Shown: piece after piece, positions 34,098 through 42,018 of the stretch
Layout of the letters: the number at the start of each line of letters is the position of its first letter
Numbering within the stretch: position 1 is the stretch's first letter
Source of the DNA: Streptomyces collinus
GTDB lineage: Bacteria; Actinomycetota; Actinomycetes; Streptomycetales; Streptomycetaceae
Length of the DNA: 64,000 nucleotides
Assembly (NCBI RefSeq): GCF_031348265.1
Contig: NZ_CP133771.1
Span: forward strand, 1,798,001 to 1,862,000
Reading direction: 5' to 3'
The notes under the pieces: generated by a model
The model's database searches: none
Seen by the model: the letters and a program-made list of their open reading frames with translations, nothing else
What the model was told of the DNA's origin: nothing
Position numbers and translations under genes: made by a program

Positions 34098-36365
34098 TCA
34101 GGTCAGAGCGGTGAGCTTTTCGGTCACGGCGGACGCTTCCGGACCCGTCTCGGGTGTCACCTCGACCGGGACTCCGTTGAGGACCGCGTTGCCCGACAGC
34201 GGGTCGAGCAGACGGCCGTCGAGCAGCTGGTTGACGTTGACGCCGGGGTCCGTGGAGGCGTGGCTGAGGCGGGTGCCGGGGCGGTTGTGGCCCCATCCGT
34301 GCGGCAGGCTCACCACGCCCCGGCGGATCGCGTCGGTGACCTCGGCGGGTGCGGTGACCTCTCCCCCGGCGCCCTTGACGCGCACGGCGGCCCCGTCCTC
34401 GACGCCCAGCCGTTCGGCGTCCTCGGGGTGGATGTGCAGGGTGCAGCGGTTGGAGCCGCCGGTGAGGGCGGGCACGTTGTGCATCCAGCTGTTGTTCGAG
34501 CGCAGATGGCGGCGACCGACCAGGACGAGCCCCTCGGGGCGTTCGGCCAGGGCCGCGCGCAGGCGGGGCAGGTCGTCGGCGATCGGGCCGGGCAGCAGCT
34601 CCACCCGGCCGCTGCGGGTCTTCAGGGGCTGCGGCAGGCGGGGCTCCAGCGGCCCGAGGTCGATGCCGTGGGGGTGTGCGAGCAGCTTGTCCAGGCTGAG
34701 GCCATCGGGTCGTACGCCGAAGCCGTCGCCGTAGGGGCCGAGGCGCAGCATCATGTCGAGCCGTCGCTCGGGGCCGGTGTCGCCGCCGAGCCGGGCGGCG
34801 AGCTCGCGCGGATCACCGCCGTGGACCGGCGAGTGCGGCTCGGTGACCGCCTTGCCGAGGGTCTGGTCGATGACCATCTGGTCCACGGCTGCCGGGTCCG
34901 CCCCGTGCATGCCCGTGACCGCCAGGATCAGCCGCGCCAGGATCTCCGTCTCCGCCATGCGGCCCGGCTCCAGCGGAACGGCCGGGCGGGTGTAGCGGAC
35001 CTGGTTGCGGACGGCGAGGGTGTTGAAGGCGAAGTCGTGGTGCGGGCTCTGGGAGGGCGGGGGCGGGGGCAGGACCACGTCGGCGTGGCGCGAGGTCTCG
35101 TTGAGGTACGGGTCGACGCTGACCATGAAGTCGAGCGAGTCGAGCGCCTTGTCGAGCCGGTCGCCGTCGGGCGCGGACAGCACGGGGTTGGCGGCGACGG
35201 CGATCAGCGCGCGCACCGGCTCGCCCTCCTCGGTGGCGGTGTCGATCTCCTCGGCGAGGGCGGAGAGGGGCAGTTCGCCCTTCGCCTCGGGGTGCCGGCT
35301 CACACGGGACTGCCAGCGCCCGAGGGCGAAGCCCCGGCCCGGTCCGGCGGGTCGCGGGGTCTTGTCGGTGGCGGCCTGCGGGAAGAGCGCGCCGCCGGGC
35401 CGGTCGAGGTTGCCGGTGAGGATGTTGAGGACGTCGACGAGCCAGCTGGCCAGGGTGCCGTGCGGGACGGTGCAGCTGCCGATACGGCCGTAGACGGCGG
35501 CGGCCGGGGCGGCGGCCAGGTCGCGGGCGAGGGCCCGGATCGCGTCCGCCTCGACGTCACAGGCCTCCGCGACGGCTTCGGGGGTGAACTCCCGGATGGC
35601 GTCGGCCAGTTCCTCGACGCCCTGGACGTGCGGGGCCGGCTCGACGAGCCCCTCCTCGAAGAGCACCTGCGCCATCGCGGCCAGCAGCAGCGCGTCGGTG
35701 CCGGGCCGGACGGCGATGTGCCGGTCGGCGAGCTTCGCGGTGCGGGTGCGCCGCGGGTCGATCACGACGAGGGTGCCGCCCCGGGCCTTGAGCGCCTTCA
35801 GCTTGCCCGGGAAGTCGGGGGCGGTGCACAGACTGCCGTTGGACTCCAGCGGGTTGGCGCCGATCAGGAGGAGATGACCGGTGCGGTCGAGGTCGGGCAC
35901 GGGGATGGCGTTGGCGTCGCCGAAGAGCAGGCCGCTGGAGACGTGCTTGGGCATCTGGTCGACCGTGGACGCGGTGAAGACGCTGCGGGTGCCGAGCCCG
36001 GCGAGCAGGACGGGCGGGTAGAGGGCACCGGCCATGGTGTGCACGTTGGGGTTGCCGAGGACGACTCCGACGGAGTTGGGGCCGTGGCGCTCCACGACGG
36101 GCCGGATGCCGGCGGCGACCGCGTCGAAGGCCTCCTCCCAGGTGGCCTCGCGCAGCTCGCCGTCCCGCCGTACGAGCGGCGTGCGCAGCCGGTCGGGGTC
36201 GGAGTCGACCGCTCCGAAGGAGGCGCCCTTGGGGCAGATGAATCCCTGGCTGAAGACGTCGTCCCGGTCGCCTCGGGCGTGGGTGACGCGCGTCCCCTCG
36301 ATGGTGAGGGTCAGGCCACAGGTGGCCTCGCACAGGGGACAGATACGCAGGGCGGTGCGGGACAC
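34098..36365 (-). CDS. Molybdopterin oxidoreductase (DMSO reductase family)
   Basis: 755 residues. An N-terminal 4Fe-4S motif uses Cys9, Cys12, Cys16 and Cys44 (CPLCEATCG, CPKG). Molybdopterin-binding blocks include GANPLESN, DPRRTRTAKLAD, and the C-terminal HPEDAERLGVEDGAAVRVKG barrel. No Tat signal, so it is cytoplasmic. It lacks separate electron-transfer subunits nearby, like the assimilatory-type single-subunit enzymes. The substrate is unclear (formate, nitrate or an S/N-oxide). It is downstream of a lipoprotein-TetR pair, with an 18-bp palindrome before its start. Confidence 0.88.
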   Translation of the reverse strand: MSRTALRICPLCEATCGLTLTIEGTRVTHARGDRDDVFSQGFICPKGASFGAVDSDPDRLRTPLVRRDGELREATWEEAFDAVAAGIRPVVERHGPNSVGVVLGNPNVHTMAGALYPPVLLAGLGTRSVFTASTVDQMPKHVSSGLLFGDANAIPVPDLDRTGHLLLIGANPLESNGSLCTAPDFPGKLKALKARGGTLVVIDPRRTRTAKLADRHIAVRPGTDALLLAAMAQVLFEEGLVEPAPHVQGVEELADAIREFTPEAVAEACDVEADAIRALARDLAAAPAAAVYGRIGSCTVPHGTLASWLVDVLNILTGNLDRPGGALFPQAATDKTPRPAGPGRGFALGRWQSRVSRHPEAKGELPLSALAEEIDTATEEGEPVRALIAVAANPVLSAPDGDRLDKALDSLDFMVSVDPYLNETSRHADVVLPPPPPSQSPHHDFAFNTLAVRNQVRYTRPAVPLEPGRMAETEILARLILAVTGMHGADPAAVDQMVIDQTLGKAVTEPHSPVHGGDPRELAARLGGDTGPERRLDMMLRLGPYGDGFGVRPDGLSLDKLLAHPHGIDLGPLEPRLPQPLKTRSGRVELLPGPIADDLPRLRAALAERPEGLVLVGRRHLRSNNSWMHNVPALTGGSNRCTLHIHPEDAERLGVEDGAAVRVKGAGGEVTAPAEVTDAIRRGVVSLPHGWGHNRPGTRLSHASTDPGVNVNQLLDGRLLDPLSGNAVLNGVPVEVTPETGPEASAVTEKLTALT

Positions 36366-36412
36366 GGGTCCTCCCGGGGGCGGCGGCTACGGTGACGCGC
36401 TGACGCGCCCGA

Positions 36413-36430
36413 GCATACCGACCGGTATGC
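36413..36430. promoter_or_regulatory. Perfect palindrome GCATACCG-AC-CGGTATGC
   Basis: An 18-bp site with 8-bp perfect arms, between the TetR stop (36460) and the oxidoreductase start (36365), 48 bp upstream of that start. It contains ATACCGACCGGT. The flanking TetR is an obvious candidate binder, but the same word also lies at 2494 and 11304. Confidence 0.65.
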
Positions 36431-36459
36431 ATCTCGGGGAGGGCCTGGCGGGACGGAGG

Positions 36460-37080
36460 TCAGTCGAGGGCGCGGGCCAGATAGGCGCGCAGCATCTCCC
36501 TGGCCTCCTCGATGATCCGCTCGTCCCCCTCCGGTGCGACCCGGAACGCCAGGTGCACGAGGGTGTCGGCGGTCTCGACGGCGACGAGGAAGACCCGGCG
36601 CAGATCCTCGTCCGGTTCTCGGTCGAGGTAGCCGGAGAGGAGTTCGGTGAGCCGGTCGGCGACGCGGTGGTTGGGTTCGCCGTGGCGGGCACCGACCGGG
36701 ATCTGGTTGCCGAAGTCGACGAGCGAGAAGCCGGGCGCGGTGCGCTTCATCTCCAGGTACTCGTCGAGCACGGCGTCCATGGCCGTGCGCCAGCCCCCGT
36801 CCTCGCCGGCCTGCCGCAGGCGCCGGGTGACGCGCTCGGAGTACCGTTCCAGGTTGCGCTGCGCCAGCGCGTCGGCCATCTGGCGCTTGTTGCCGAAGAA
36901 GCGGTAGACGGAGCCGATCGGGACCGAGGCCCGTTGGGCGACGGCACGGGTGCTCAGGGCGTCGTAACCGACCTCGTCGAGGAGGTCGGCGCAGGCGTCG
37001 AGGATCCTGGTCAGGCGTTCGGCACTGCGCCGCTGCACGGGCGCACGACGGAGCGATGTCGCGTGGGGCACGGGCTTCAT
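36460..37080 (-). CDS. TetR family regulator
   Basis: 206 residues from ATG 37080, which overlaps the upstream lipoprotein stop (ATGA). The HTH is LSTRAVAQRASVPIGSVYRFFGNKRQMADAL (about 41-71). The C-terminal domain resembles TetR_C types near Rossmann-free regulators and has no recognised ligand motif. By gene order (near hmgA) it may correspond to the S. coelicolor regulator SCO1712, reported to affect antibiotic production; this is from memory. It precedes the molybdopterin oxidoreductase gene and the palindrome between them. Confidence 0.87.
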   Translation of the reverse strand: MKPVPHATSLRRAPVQRRSAERLTRILDACADLLDEVGYDALSTRAVAQRASVPIGSVYRFFGNKRQMADALAQRNLERYSERVTRRLRQAGEDGGWRTAMDAVLDEYLEMKRTAPGFSLVDFGNQIPVGARHGEPNHRVADRLTELLSGYLDREPDEDLRRVFLVAVETADTLVHLAFRVAPEGDERIIEEAREMLRAYLARALD

Positions 37081-37673
37081 GATGCCCCTTGGGCGCGGCC
37101 TGGTGAACCTCGCCCCCCGACGTCCGCGCCCTGTGTGCGGGCCTTGCGCCGGGAGGACGCGTCCGGTGTCATCCCCGGCCCCGGCTCCGACGCGGTGATG
37201 TCGGCCGTGCTCTCCACGGGCTTGCCGTCCACGGCCCACACGGTGCCGTCGTCGGCGTAGAGACGGGCCGTGACACGGTGCGTGCCGCGCGGGACGAGGC
37301 GGGCGTCGAGCCGGTGGGCGGGGGCGCGGAGACGGGCGACGGGACGGCCGTCGACGTAGAGGCGCGCGAGTCCCCGCCCGGCCACCGCGCGGGCTGCCGC
37401 GCCGGCCGGCGAGAAGCGGAAGTTGCGCACGGTCAGGCGTACGCCCCAGCCGCCGGCCGTGTCGGGCTGCACCTCGATGCCGACGCCGGGGGCACCCTCC
37501 TGTCCGACCTCACGCAAGGGCCGCCCCTCCTGGTCCCGGTCCTCCAGGATCTTGCCCACCGGGGTGGGCGACGCACTGCCCTCCCGGGCGTCATCGGTGC
37601 CACAACCCGCGGATCCGGCCAGAAGGAGGACACAGACCGCGAGCGCGGCCAGAGGTTTCCGTGTCCACGACAT
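37077..37673 (-). CDS. Putative lipoprotein, translationally coupled to TetR
   Basis: 198 residues from ATG 37673. The signal is KPLAALAVCVLLLAGSAGC, with a probable lipid-modified Cys at about residue 24 (Ser at -3 is unusual but tolerated). The mature part has a possible beta-rich Ig-like region (VRLTVRNFRFSP, RLYVDGRPVARL, GTHRVTARLYADDG) followed by a disordered basic tail. Function unknown. Its TGA overlaps the TetR ATG, so the two are one operon, an odd pairing of an envelope protein with a repressor. Confidence 0.78.
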   Translation of the reverse strand: MSWTRKPLAALAVCVLLLAGSAGCGTDDAREGSASPTPVGKILEDRDQEGRPLREVGQEGAPGVGIEVQPDTAGGWGVRLTVRNFRFSPAGAAARAVAGRGLARLYVDGRPVARLRAPAHRLDARLVPRGTHRVTARLYADDGTVWAVDGKPVESTADITASEPGPGMTPDASSRRKARTQGADVGGRGSPGRAQGAS

Positions 37674-37782
37674 GTCCGTGAGCGTAGAACACACGTCCGG
37701 TCCGGCGGATCATTCTCAAGTCGGGTTCAGGTCATCCGTCGAGAGGAGGGGCGTGCCCCTCTTGCGTTGGGGAAATCGCAAT

Positions 37783-37800
37783 CCTACGGTACTCCATAGG
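37783..37800. promoter_or_regulatory. CCTACGG-TACT-CCATAGG palindrome in the hmgA promoter
   Basis: Two 7-bp arms with one mismatch around four bases, 25 bp upstream of the hmgA ATG. The left part (CCTACGGTAC) resembles cctaccggtacgg in front of the GntR gene at 39309, so one regulator may read both. Confidence 0.45.
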
Positions 37801-37825
37801 AATCGAATGCAAGGGAGCACCGATC

Positions 37826-39172
37826 ATGGGCGATGGGGGTACCTCTCGCGCGAGCGGGAGCGAGCGCGAGGGAGCGCGGAAGACCGCCGAAGGGCTGGCC
37901 TACCTCTCCGGCTTCGGCAACGAGCACAGCTCGGAAGCCGTCCCGGGCGCACTGCCGGAGGGCCGCAACTCGCCCCAGCGTGCCCCGCTCGGGCTGTACG
38001 CGGAGCAGCTGAGCGGTTCGGCGTTCACCGAGCCGCGGGCGCACAACCGCCGTTCGTGGCTGTACCGGATCCGCCCGTCGGCCGCGCACCCGGCGTTCAC
38101 CCGGGCCCAGAACGGATCGGTCCGCACCGCCCCCTTCAACCAGACGGTGCCCGACCCCAACCGCCTGCGCTGGAATCCGCTGCCCGACCCGGCGCCCGAG
38201 ACGGACTTCCTGGCAGGCCTGTGGACCCTGGGCGGCAACGGCGACGCCACCCAGCGCACCGGTATCGCCGTCCACCTCTACGCGGCCAACGCCTCGATGG
38301 ACCGGGTGTTCAGCGACGCCGACGGCGAGCTGCTGATCGTCCCGGAGCGCGGCGGGCTGCTGCTGCGCACGGAGTTCGGTCTGCTGCATGTGGAGCCGGG
38401 ACATGTGGCGCTGATTCCGCGTGGAGTCCGCTTCCGTGTGGAGCTGCTGGATGATTCCGCCCGCGGCTATGTGTGCGAGAACTACGGCGCGCCCTTCCGC
38501 CTGCCCGACCTGGGCCCGATCGGCGCCAACGGGCTCGCCAACGCGCGGGATTTCCGCGCCCCGGTCGCCGCGTACGAGGACGTCGAGGGACCGGTGGAGG
38601 TGGTGAACAAGTTCTGCGGCAACCTGTGGACGGCCACCTACGACCACTCCCCCCTCGACGTGGTGGCCTGGCACGGCAACCATGTGCCGTACGTCTACGA
38701 CCTGCGCCGCTTCAATGTGCTCGGCACCATCACCTACGACCACCCGGACCCGTCGATCTTCACGGTGCTGACCTCCCCGTCGGACACCCCGGGCCTGGCG
38801 GGTGTCGACTTCGTGGTGTTCGCGCCGCGCTGGCTGGTCGGCGAGGACACGTTCCGGCCGCCGTACTTCCACCGGAACGTGATGAGCGAGTACATGGGCC
38901 TGATCGAGGGCGCGTACGACGCGAAGGCCGAGGGCTTCGTGCCGGGTGGCGGCTCGCTGCACAACATGATGTCGGCGCACGGCCCGGACCGGGAGACGTT
39001 CGACCGGGCGAGCGCCGCCGAGCTGAAGCCGCAGAAGATCGATGACGGCCTGGCCTTCATGTTCGAGACGCGCTGGCCGCTCACCCTGACCCCGCACGCG
39101 GCCCGCGCGGAACACCTCCAGCAGCGCTACGACGACGTCTGGCAGGGCCTGGAGCGGCACTTCCGCCCCTAG
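37826..39172 (+). CDS. hmgA: Homogentisate 1,2-dioxygenase
   Basis: 448 residues. It opens the aromatic ring of homogentisate to maleylacetoacetate, the key step of tyrosine and phenylalanine breakdown, using Fe(II). Family blocks are [66 protein letters not shown] and [21 protein letters not shown] with iron ligands Glu/His. Residues 4-18 are an Arg/Ser/Glu-rich insert encoded by a palindromic repeat, absent from usual enzymes. No fumarylacetoacetase or 4-HPPD gene is adjacent. Confidence 0.97.
   Translation: MGDGGTSRASGSEREGARKTAEGLAYLSGFGNEHSSEAVPGALPEGRNSPQRAPLGLYAEQLSGSAFTEPRAHNRRSWLYRIRPSAAHPAFTRAQNGSVRTAPFNQTVPDPNRLRWNPLPDPAPETDFLAGLWTLGGNGDATQRTGIAVHLYAANASMDRVFSDADGELLIVPERGGLLLRTEFGLLHVEPGHVALIPRGVRFRVELLDDSARGYVCENYGAPFRLPDLGPIGANGLANARDFRAPVAAYEDVEGPVEVVNKFCGNLWTATYDHSPLDVVAWHGNHVPYVYDLRRFNVLGTITYDHPDPSIFTVLTSPSDTPGLAGVDFVVFAPRWLVGEDTFRPPYFHRNVMSEYMGLIEGAYDAKAEGFVPGGGSLHNMMSAHGPDRETFDRASAAELKPQKIDDGLAFMFETRWPLTLTPHAARAEHLQQRYDDVWQGLERHFRP
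37835..37875 (+). repeat. REP-like palindromic element inside the hmgA 5' coding region
   Basis: The run gggggtacctctcgcgcgag and the following cgggagcgagcgcgagggag contain several inverted Ser/Arg/Glu codon blocks. It resembles, from memory, the Streptomyces GGGGGTACCTCCC-type intergenic element. Here it lies within codons 4-17 of hmgA and keeps the reading frame. Confidence 0.5.
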
Positions 39173-39273
39173 GGGGCTTTCTGACGGAACTCCGCGGCGT
39201 CGCGACGCCCGGCACGCACTCTCGCCGCACCGAACGCCGCTTCTTCTTCCACGGAGATCCGTCAGAAGCCCCC
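39172..39273 (+). repeat. Long imperfect inverted repeat after hmgA
   Basis: GGGGGCTTTCTGACGG (39172-39187) and CCGTCAGAAGCCCCC (39259-39273) are complementary except for one unpaired base. An inner ctccg/cggag pair extends the arms. The first G is the last base of the hmgA TAG. The structure can terminate transcription. The 102-bp span with near-perfect ends could also be a non-autonomous mobile element. Confidence 0.6.
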
Positions 39274-39308
39274 TTGCACTGATCATTTCCTACCGGTACG
39301 GATGGCCC

Positions 39309-40058
39309 GTGACCTCCTTCGCCCCGGACTCCATCGTCCTGAACCGCAAGCTGCCGCTCTGGTACCAGGTGTCGCAGTCGCTGCGCGCCTCGATCCTCGG
39401 CCGCTCGCCCCAGGACCCGCTGCGGCTGCCCACCGAGGAGCAGCTGGCCGGGCACTACGGCGTGAGCGTGCTGACGATGCGGCAGGCGCTGAAGGAGCTG
39501 GAGGACGAGGGTCTGATCTCGCGCCACCGCCGGCGCGGCACGTTCATCGAGCCGCACGCGCGCCGGGGTTCCCCGGTGCGCCTGCTCGGCTCGGTGGACG
39601 CGATCGTGGCCCAGCAGTCCGGCATGACGACCGAACTGCTGGATCACGGCAGCGCGCCCGTGCCGGGCGAACTCGCCGAGTTCTTCCCGGACGTGCGGGA
39701 GGTCTCGACGTACCACCGGCTGCGGAGCGACGAGAAGACCGGTGAGCCGACGAACCACGCCCGCAACTACGTGCGGCCCGAACTGGCCGCGCGGATCGAC
39801 CTGGACGACCTCGTCCGGTGGCCCATGACCAAGGTGCTGCGGGACGCGGTGGGGGCGGACATCAGCCGCATCACGGACACGGTGGAGGCGCGGCTGGCCG
39901 ACCCGGAGACCTCGAAGCTGCTCCAAGTGCCCTTGCTGAGCCCGATCCTGCACTACACGGGCGTGACGTACGACGCCGAGGGACAGCCTCTGGATGTGGC
40001 CGTCATTCACTACCGCGGGGACCGGTTCTCCTTCACGGTGACCCTGGACGCCACCTGA
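39309..40058 (+). CDS. GntR family regulator, HutC/UTRA type
   Basis: 249 residues, GTG start. The winged helix is LPTEEQLAGHYGVSVLTMRQALKELEDEGLISRHRRRGTFIE (about 39-80). A C-terminal UTRA ligand domain starts at about 95 and ends VAVIHYRGDRFSFTVTLDAT. UTRA domains bind small acids or sugars such as urocanate. It lies just downstream of hmgA and could sense an aromatic-acid intermediate, but the intervening inverted repeat makes a separate transcript likely. Confidence 0.9.
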   Translation: MTSFAPDSIVLNRKLPLWYQVSQSLRASILGRSPQDPLRLPTEEQLAGHYGVSVLTMRQALKELEDEGLISRHRRRGTFIEPHARRGSPVRLLGSVDAIVAQQSGMTTELLDHGSAPVPGELAEFFPDVREVSTYHRLRSDEKTGEPTNHARNYVRPELAARIDLDDLVRWPMTKVLRDAVGADISRITDTVEARLADPETSKLLQVPLLSPILHYTGVTYDAEGQPLDVAVIHYRGDRFSFTVTLDAT

Positions 40059-40084
40059 CCCGCGTGTCGGCGGCAGGTCGTACG

Positions 40085-41242
40085 ATGCCCAGCGTGACGC
40101 ACGACGACGCTCCGCCGCTGGCGGACCTCATGCCGTGGTCCGTCGCACCGCCGCGGCTCGGCCGGGGCTGGCCGGCGGCGCCCGACGCGGCGTCCCTGAA
40201 GGCCCGCTGGGACGCTCTGGTGAAGGCCGAGGGTCCCGACCGCGAGACCCTGTTCGAGCCGACCCGCTCGCGCACGCTGCGCTCGGCGGTCGGCCGGCTG
40301 CCCGGCCGGACCGGCAGCGGCGGCACGGAGAAGCTGGTGCGCGCCTCGGGGCCCTGCCCGGAGCCGGTGCGCGTCCTGCTCGCGCCCTACGACGAGCAGT
40401 GGCTGATCCCCGACCAGCGGCTGATCGACGCGGCCCGCCCGGAGCTGTGGCGGGTGGCGGACGAACGGCAGGTCTTCGTGGTGGAGACGCCCGAGGCCAC
40501 CCCTCCCCTGCTCGTCACCTCGCTGCTCCCGCTGCACCGCCCCGGCCGGATCCGCCCTCTGTTCCGCCGCCCGGGGGGCCGCGAGCCGAACCTGGCTCCG
40601 GGCCTGCTGGAGCATCTCGGCACCCGCCTGGGCAGCGCCCCGCCGCCGCTGGACGTCCTGGCCTGGATCACGGCCACGGCCCGACCGGACCTCACCGTCC
40701 CGCTCACCGGGGACGCCGACGAGTGGGAACGCGGCCTTGAGCTGGGCCACCGGTTGCTGTGGCTGATGCGCCGCGACGGCGAACGCCCGAAGCTTCCCGG
40801 CGGCCGCCGCCCCTACGTCCGCGCCCCGCTGCCCTCCCGGCCCGTGACGCTGCGCTACGACCGGGACGAGGAAGCCCTGTTCCTGGACGAGGGCCGCATC
40901 TCGCCCGTGCCGCCGGAGGCCTGGGACTTCGAGGTGGGCGGAGTCCGTGTCCTCCAGCAGTGGTTCGAGACCCGTGTCGCCGTCCCCGAGCCGGGCACGC
41001 TGGCCGCGATCCGTCCCGCCACCTGGCCCCAGACCTGGACGTCGGAGCTGCTGGAGCTGATCACCGTCCTCGCGCTCCTGGCCGAGCTGCGCCCCCTGGA
41101 GGAGCCGGAACTCCCCGACCCGGTCACGGCGACGGACCTGCGTGAGGCCGGCGTCCTCCCGGTGCCGAACGCGGCCCGCCGGCCGGCCACCGTGCTGGAG
41201 GGGCCCGAGGAGGGCCCGGAGGGGCAACTGGCGCTGCTCTAA
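40085..41242 (+). CDS. Orphan type ISP restriction-enzyme specificity domain protein
   Basis: 385 residues from ATG 40085 (GTG 40094 is an alternative). The sequence VRVLLAPYDEQWLIPDQRLIDAARPELWRV, then ALFLDEGRISPVPPEAWDFEVGGVRVLQQWFETR and WTSELLELITVLALLAEL, matches the C-terminal target-recognition domain of type ISP (LlaBIII-like) restriction-modification enzymes. The helicase, nuclease and methyltransferase parts are absent, and no such gene is nearby. It may be a decayed remnant or a domesticated DNA-binding module. Its stop overlaps the convergent TetR gene. Confidence 0.65.
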   Translation: MPSVTHDDAPPLADLMPWSVAPPRLGRGWPAAPDAASLKARWDALVKAEGPDRETLFEPTRSRTLRSAVGRLPGRTGSGGTEKLVRASGPCPEPVRVLLAPYDEQWLIPDQRLIDAARPELWRVADERQVFVVETPEATPPLLVTSLLPLHRPGRIRPLFRRPGGREPNLAPGLLEHLGTRLGSAPPPLDVLAWITATARPDLTVPLTGDADEWERGLELGHRLLWLMRRDGERPKLPGGRRPYVRAPLPSRPVTLRYDRDEEALFLDEGRISPVPPEAWDFEVGGVRVLQQWFETRVAVPEPGTLAAIRPATWPQTWTSELLELITVLALLAELRPLEEPELPDPVTATDLREAGVLPVPNAARRPATVLEGPEEGPEGQLALL

Positions 41243-41955
41243 CGCAGCTCGGGGTCGAAGGCGTCCAGGACGCGTTCGAGTGCCCGTCTGAACACCGCCT
41301 CCAGATCGACCGGCCCGCTCTGCTCCGTGAAGGCCGCGGTCAGCCGCGGATACGCGCCGGTGGCGATCTGGCTGCCCAGGTAGGCCATGCGGACCGCGTT
41401 CTCCTCGTCCGCGGACCACGGCATGGAGCGGGTGCGTTCGGCGGTCGCGATGTCGTTCCCGGTGTACGTCGTCACGACGCCGTTGAGCAGCGCGACCAGC
41501 TCCGTCTTCGTGCCGGCCGGCACGTCGAGCGGTTCGAGGCAGGCCAGGCAGTGTTCCAGGTAGCGCAGGGTGTTGGGGCTGAAGCCGAACACCCCCGGCA
41601 TCAGGCGCGGCACCCAGGTGTGGCGGTGCATGATGGCGCGCGTCTCCTCCGCGTTGCGGAGCATGTCGGCGCGCCAGTCGCCCGTGGGCTCGAACATCTC
41701 GTGCTCGGCACCGATGGCGTCGATCATCAGCTCGTACAGGTCCTCCTTGCGGGGGACGTAGTTGTACAGCGACATCGTCCCGCAGCCCAGCTCCGCGGCG
41801 ACATTCCGCATGGTGACCCCGTCGAGCCCCTGCGCATCGGCGATCCGCACCGCCGCCGCCGCGATGTCGGCGCGCGTGAACGCCGGTTTCGGCCCACGTC
41901 CGGTGCGCTCGGGGCGCGCCCAGATCACTTCGGGTACGGCCGCTCGGCCCGCCAT
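41239..41955 (-). CDS. TetR family repressor of the adjacent ABC exporter
   Basis: 238 residues. The HTH is VTMRNVAAELGCGTMSLYNYVPRKEDLYELM (about 47-77), with a TetR_C C-domain of about 150 residues including GFSPNTLRYLEHCLACLEPL. It is divergent from an ABC-2 exporter. Two near-identical palindromes (TACGTAC-nnn-GTACGTA) lie in the gap and the first codons of the ATPase gene. It most likely represses the exporter until a drug binds. Confidence 0.92.
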   Translation of the reverse strand: MAGRAAVPEVIWARPERTGRGPKPAFTRADIAAAAVRIADAQGLDGVTMRNVAAELGCGTMSLYNYVPRKEDLYELMIDAIGAEHEMFEPTGDWRADMLRNAEETRAIMHRHTWVPRLMPGVFGFSPNTLRYLEHCLACLEPLDVPAGTKTELVALLNGVVTTYTGNDIATAERTRSMPWSADEENAVRMAYLGSQIATGAYPRLTAAFTEQSGPVDLEAVFRRALERVLDAFDPELR

Positions 41956-41983
41956 CGGTCATCACCTCGGCCACCATCCTAGT

Positions 41984-42000
41984 TACGTACAGCGTACGTA
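41984..42000. promoter_or_regulatory. TetR operator 1: TACGTAC-AGC-GTACGTA
   Basis: A perfect 17-bp palindrome, 28 bp upstream of the TetR ATG and 19 bp before the ABC ATG. Confidence 0.8.
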
Positions 42001-42018
42001 GTGCGCTATGGTCATGCC

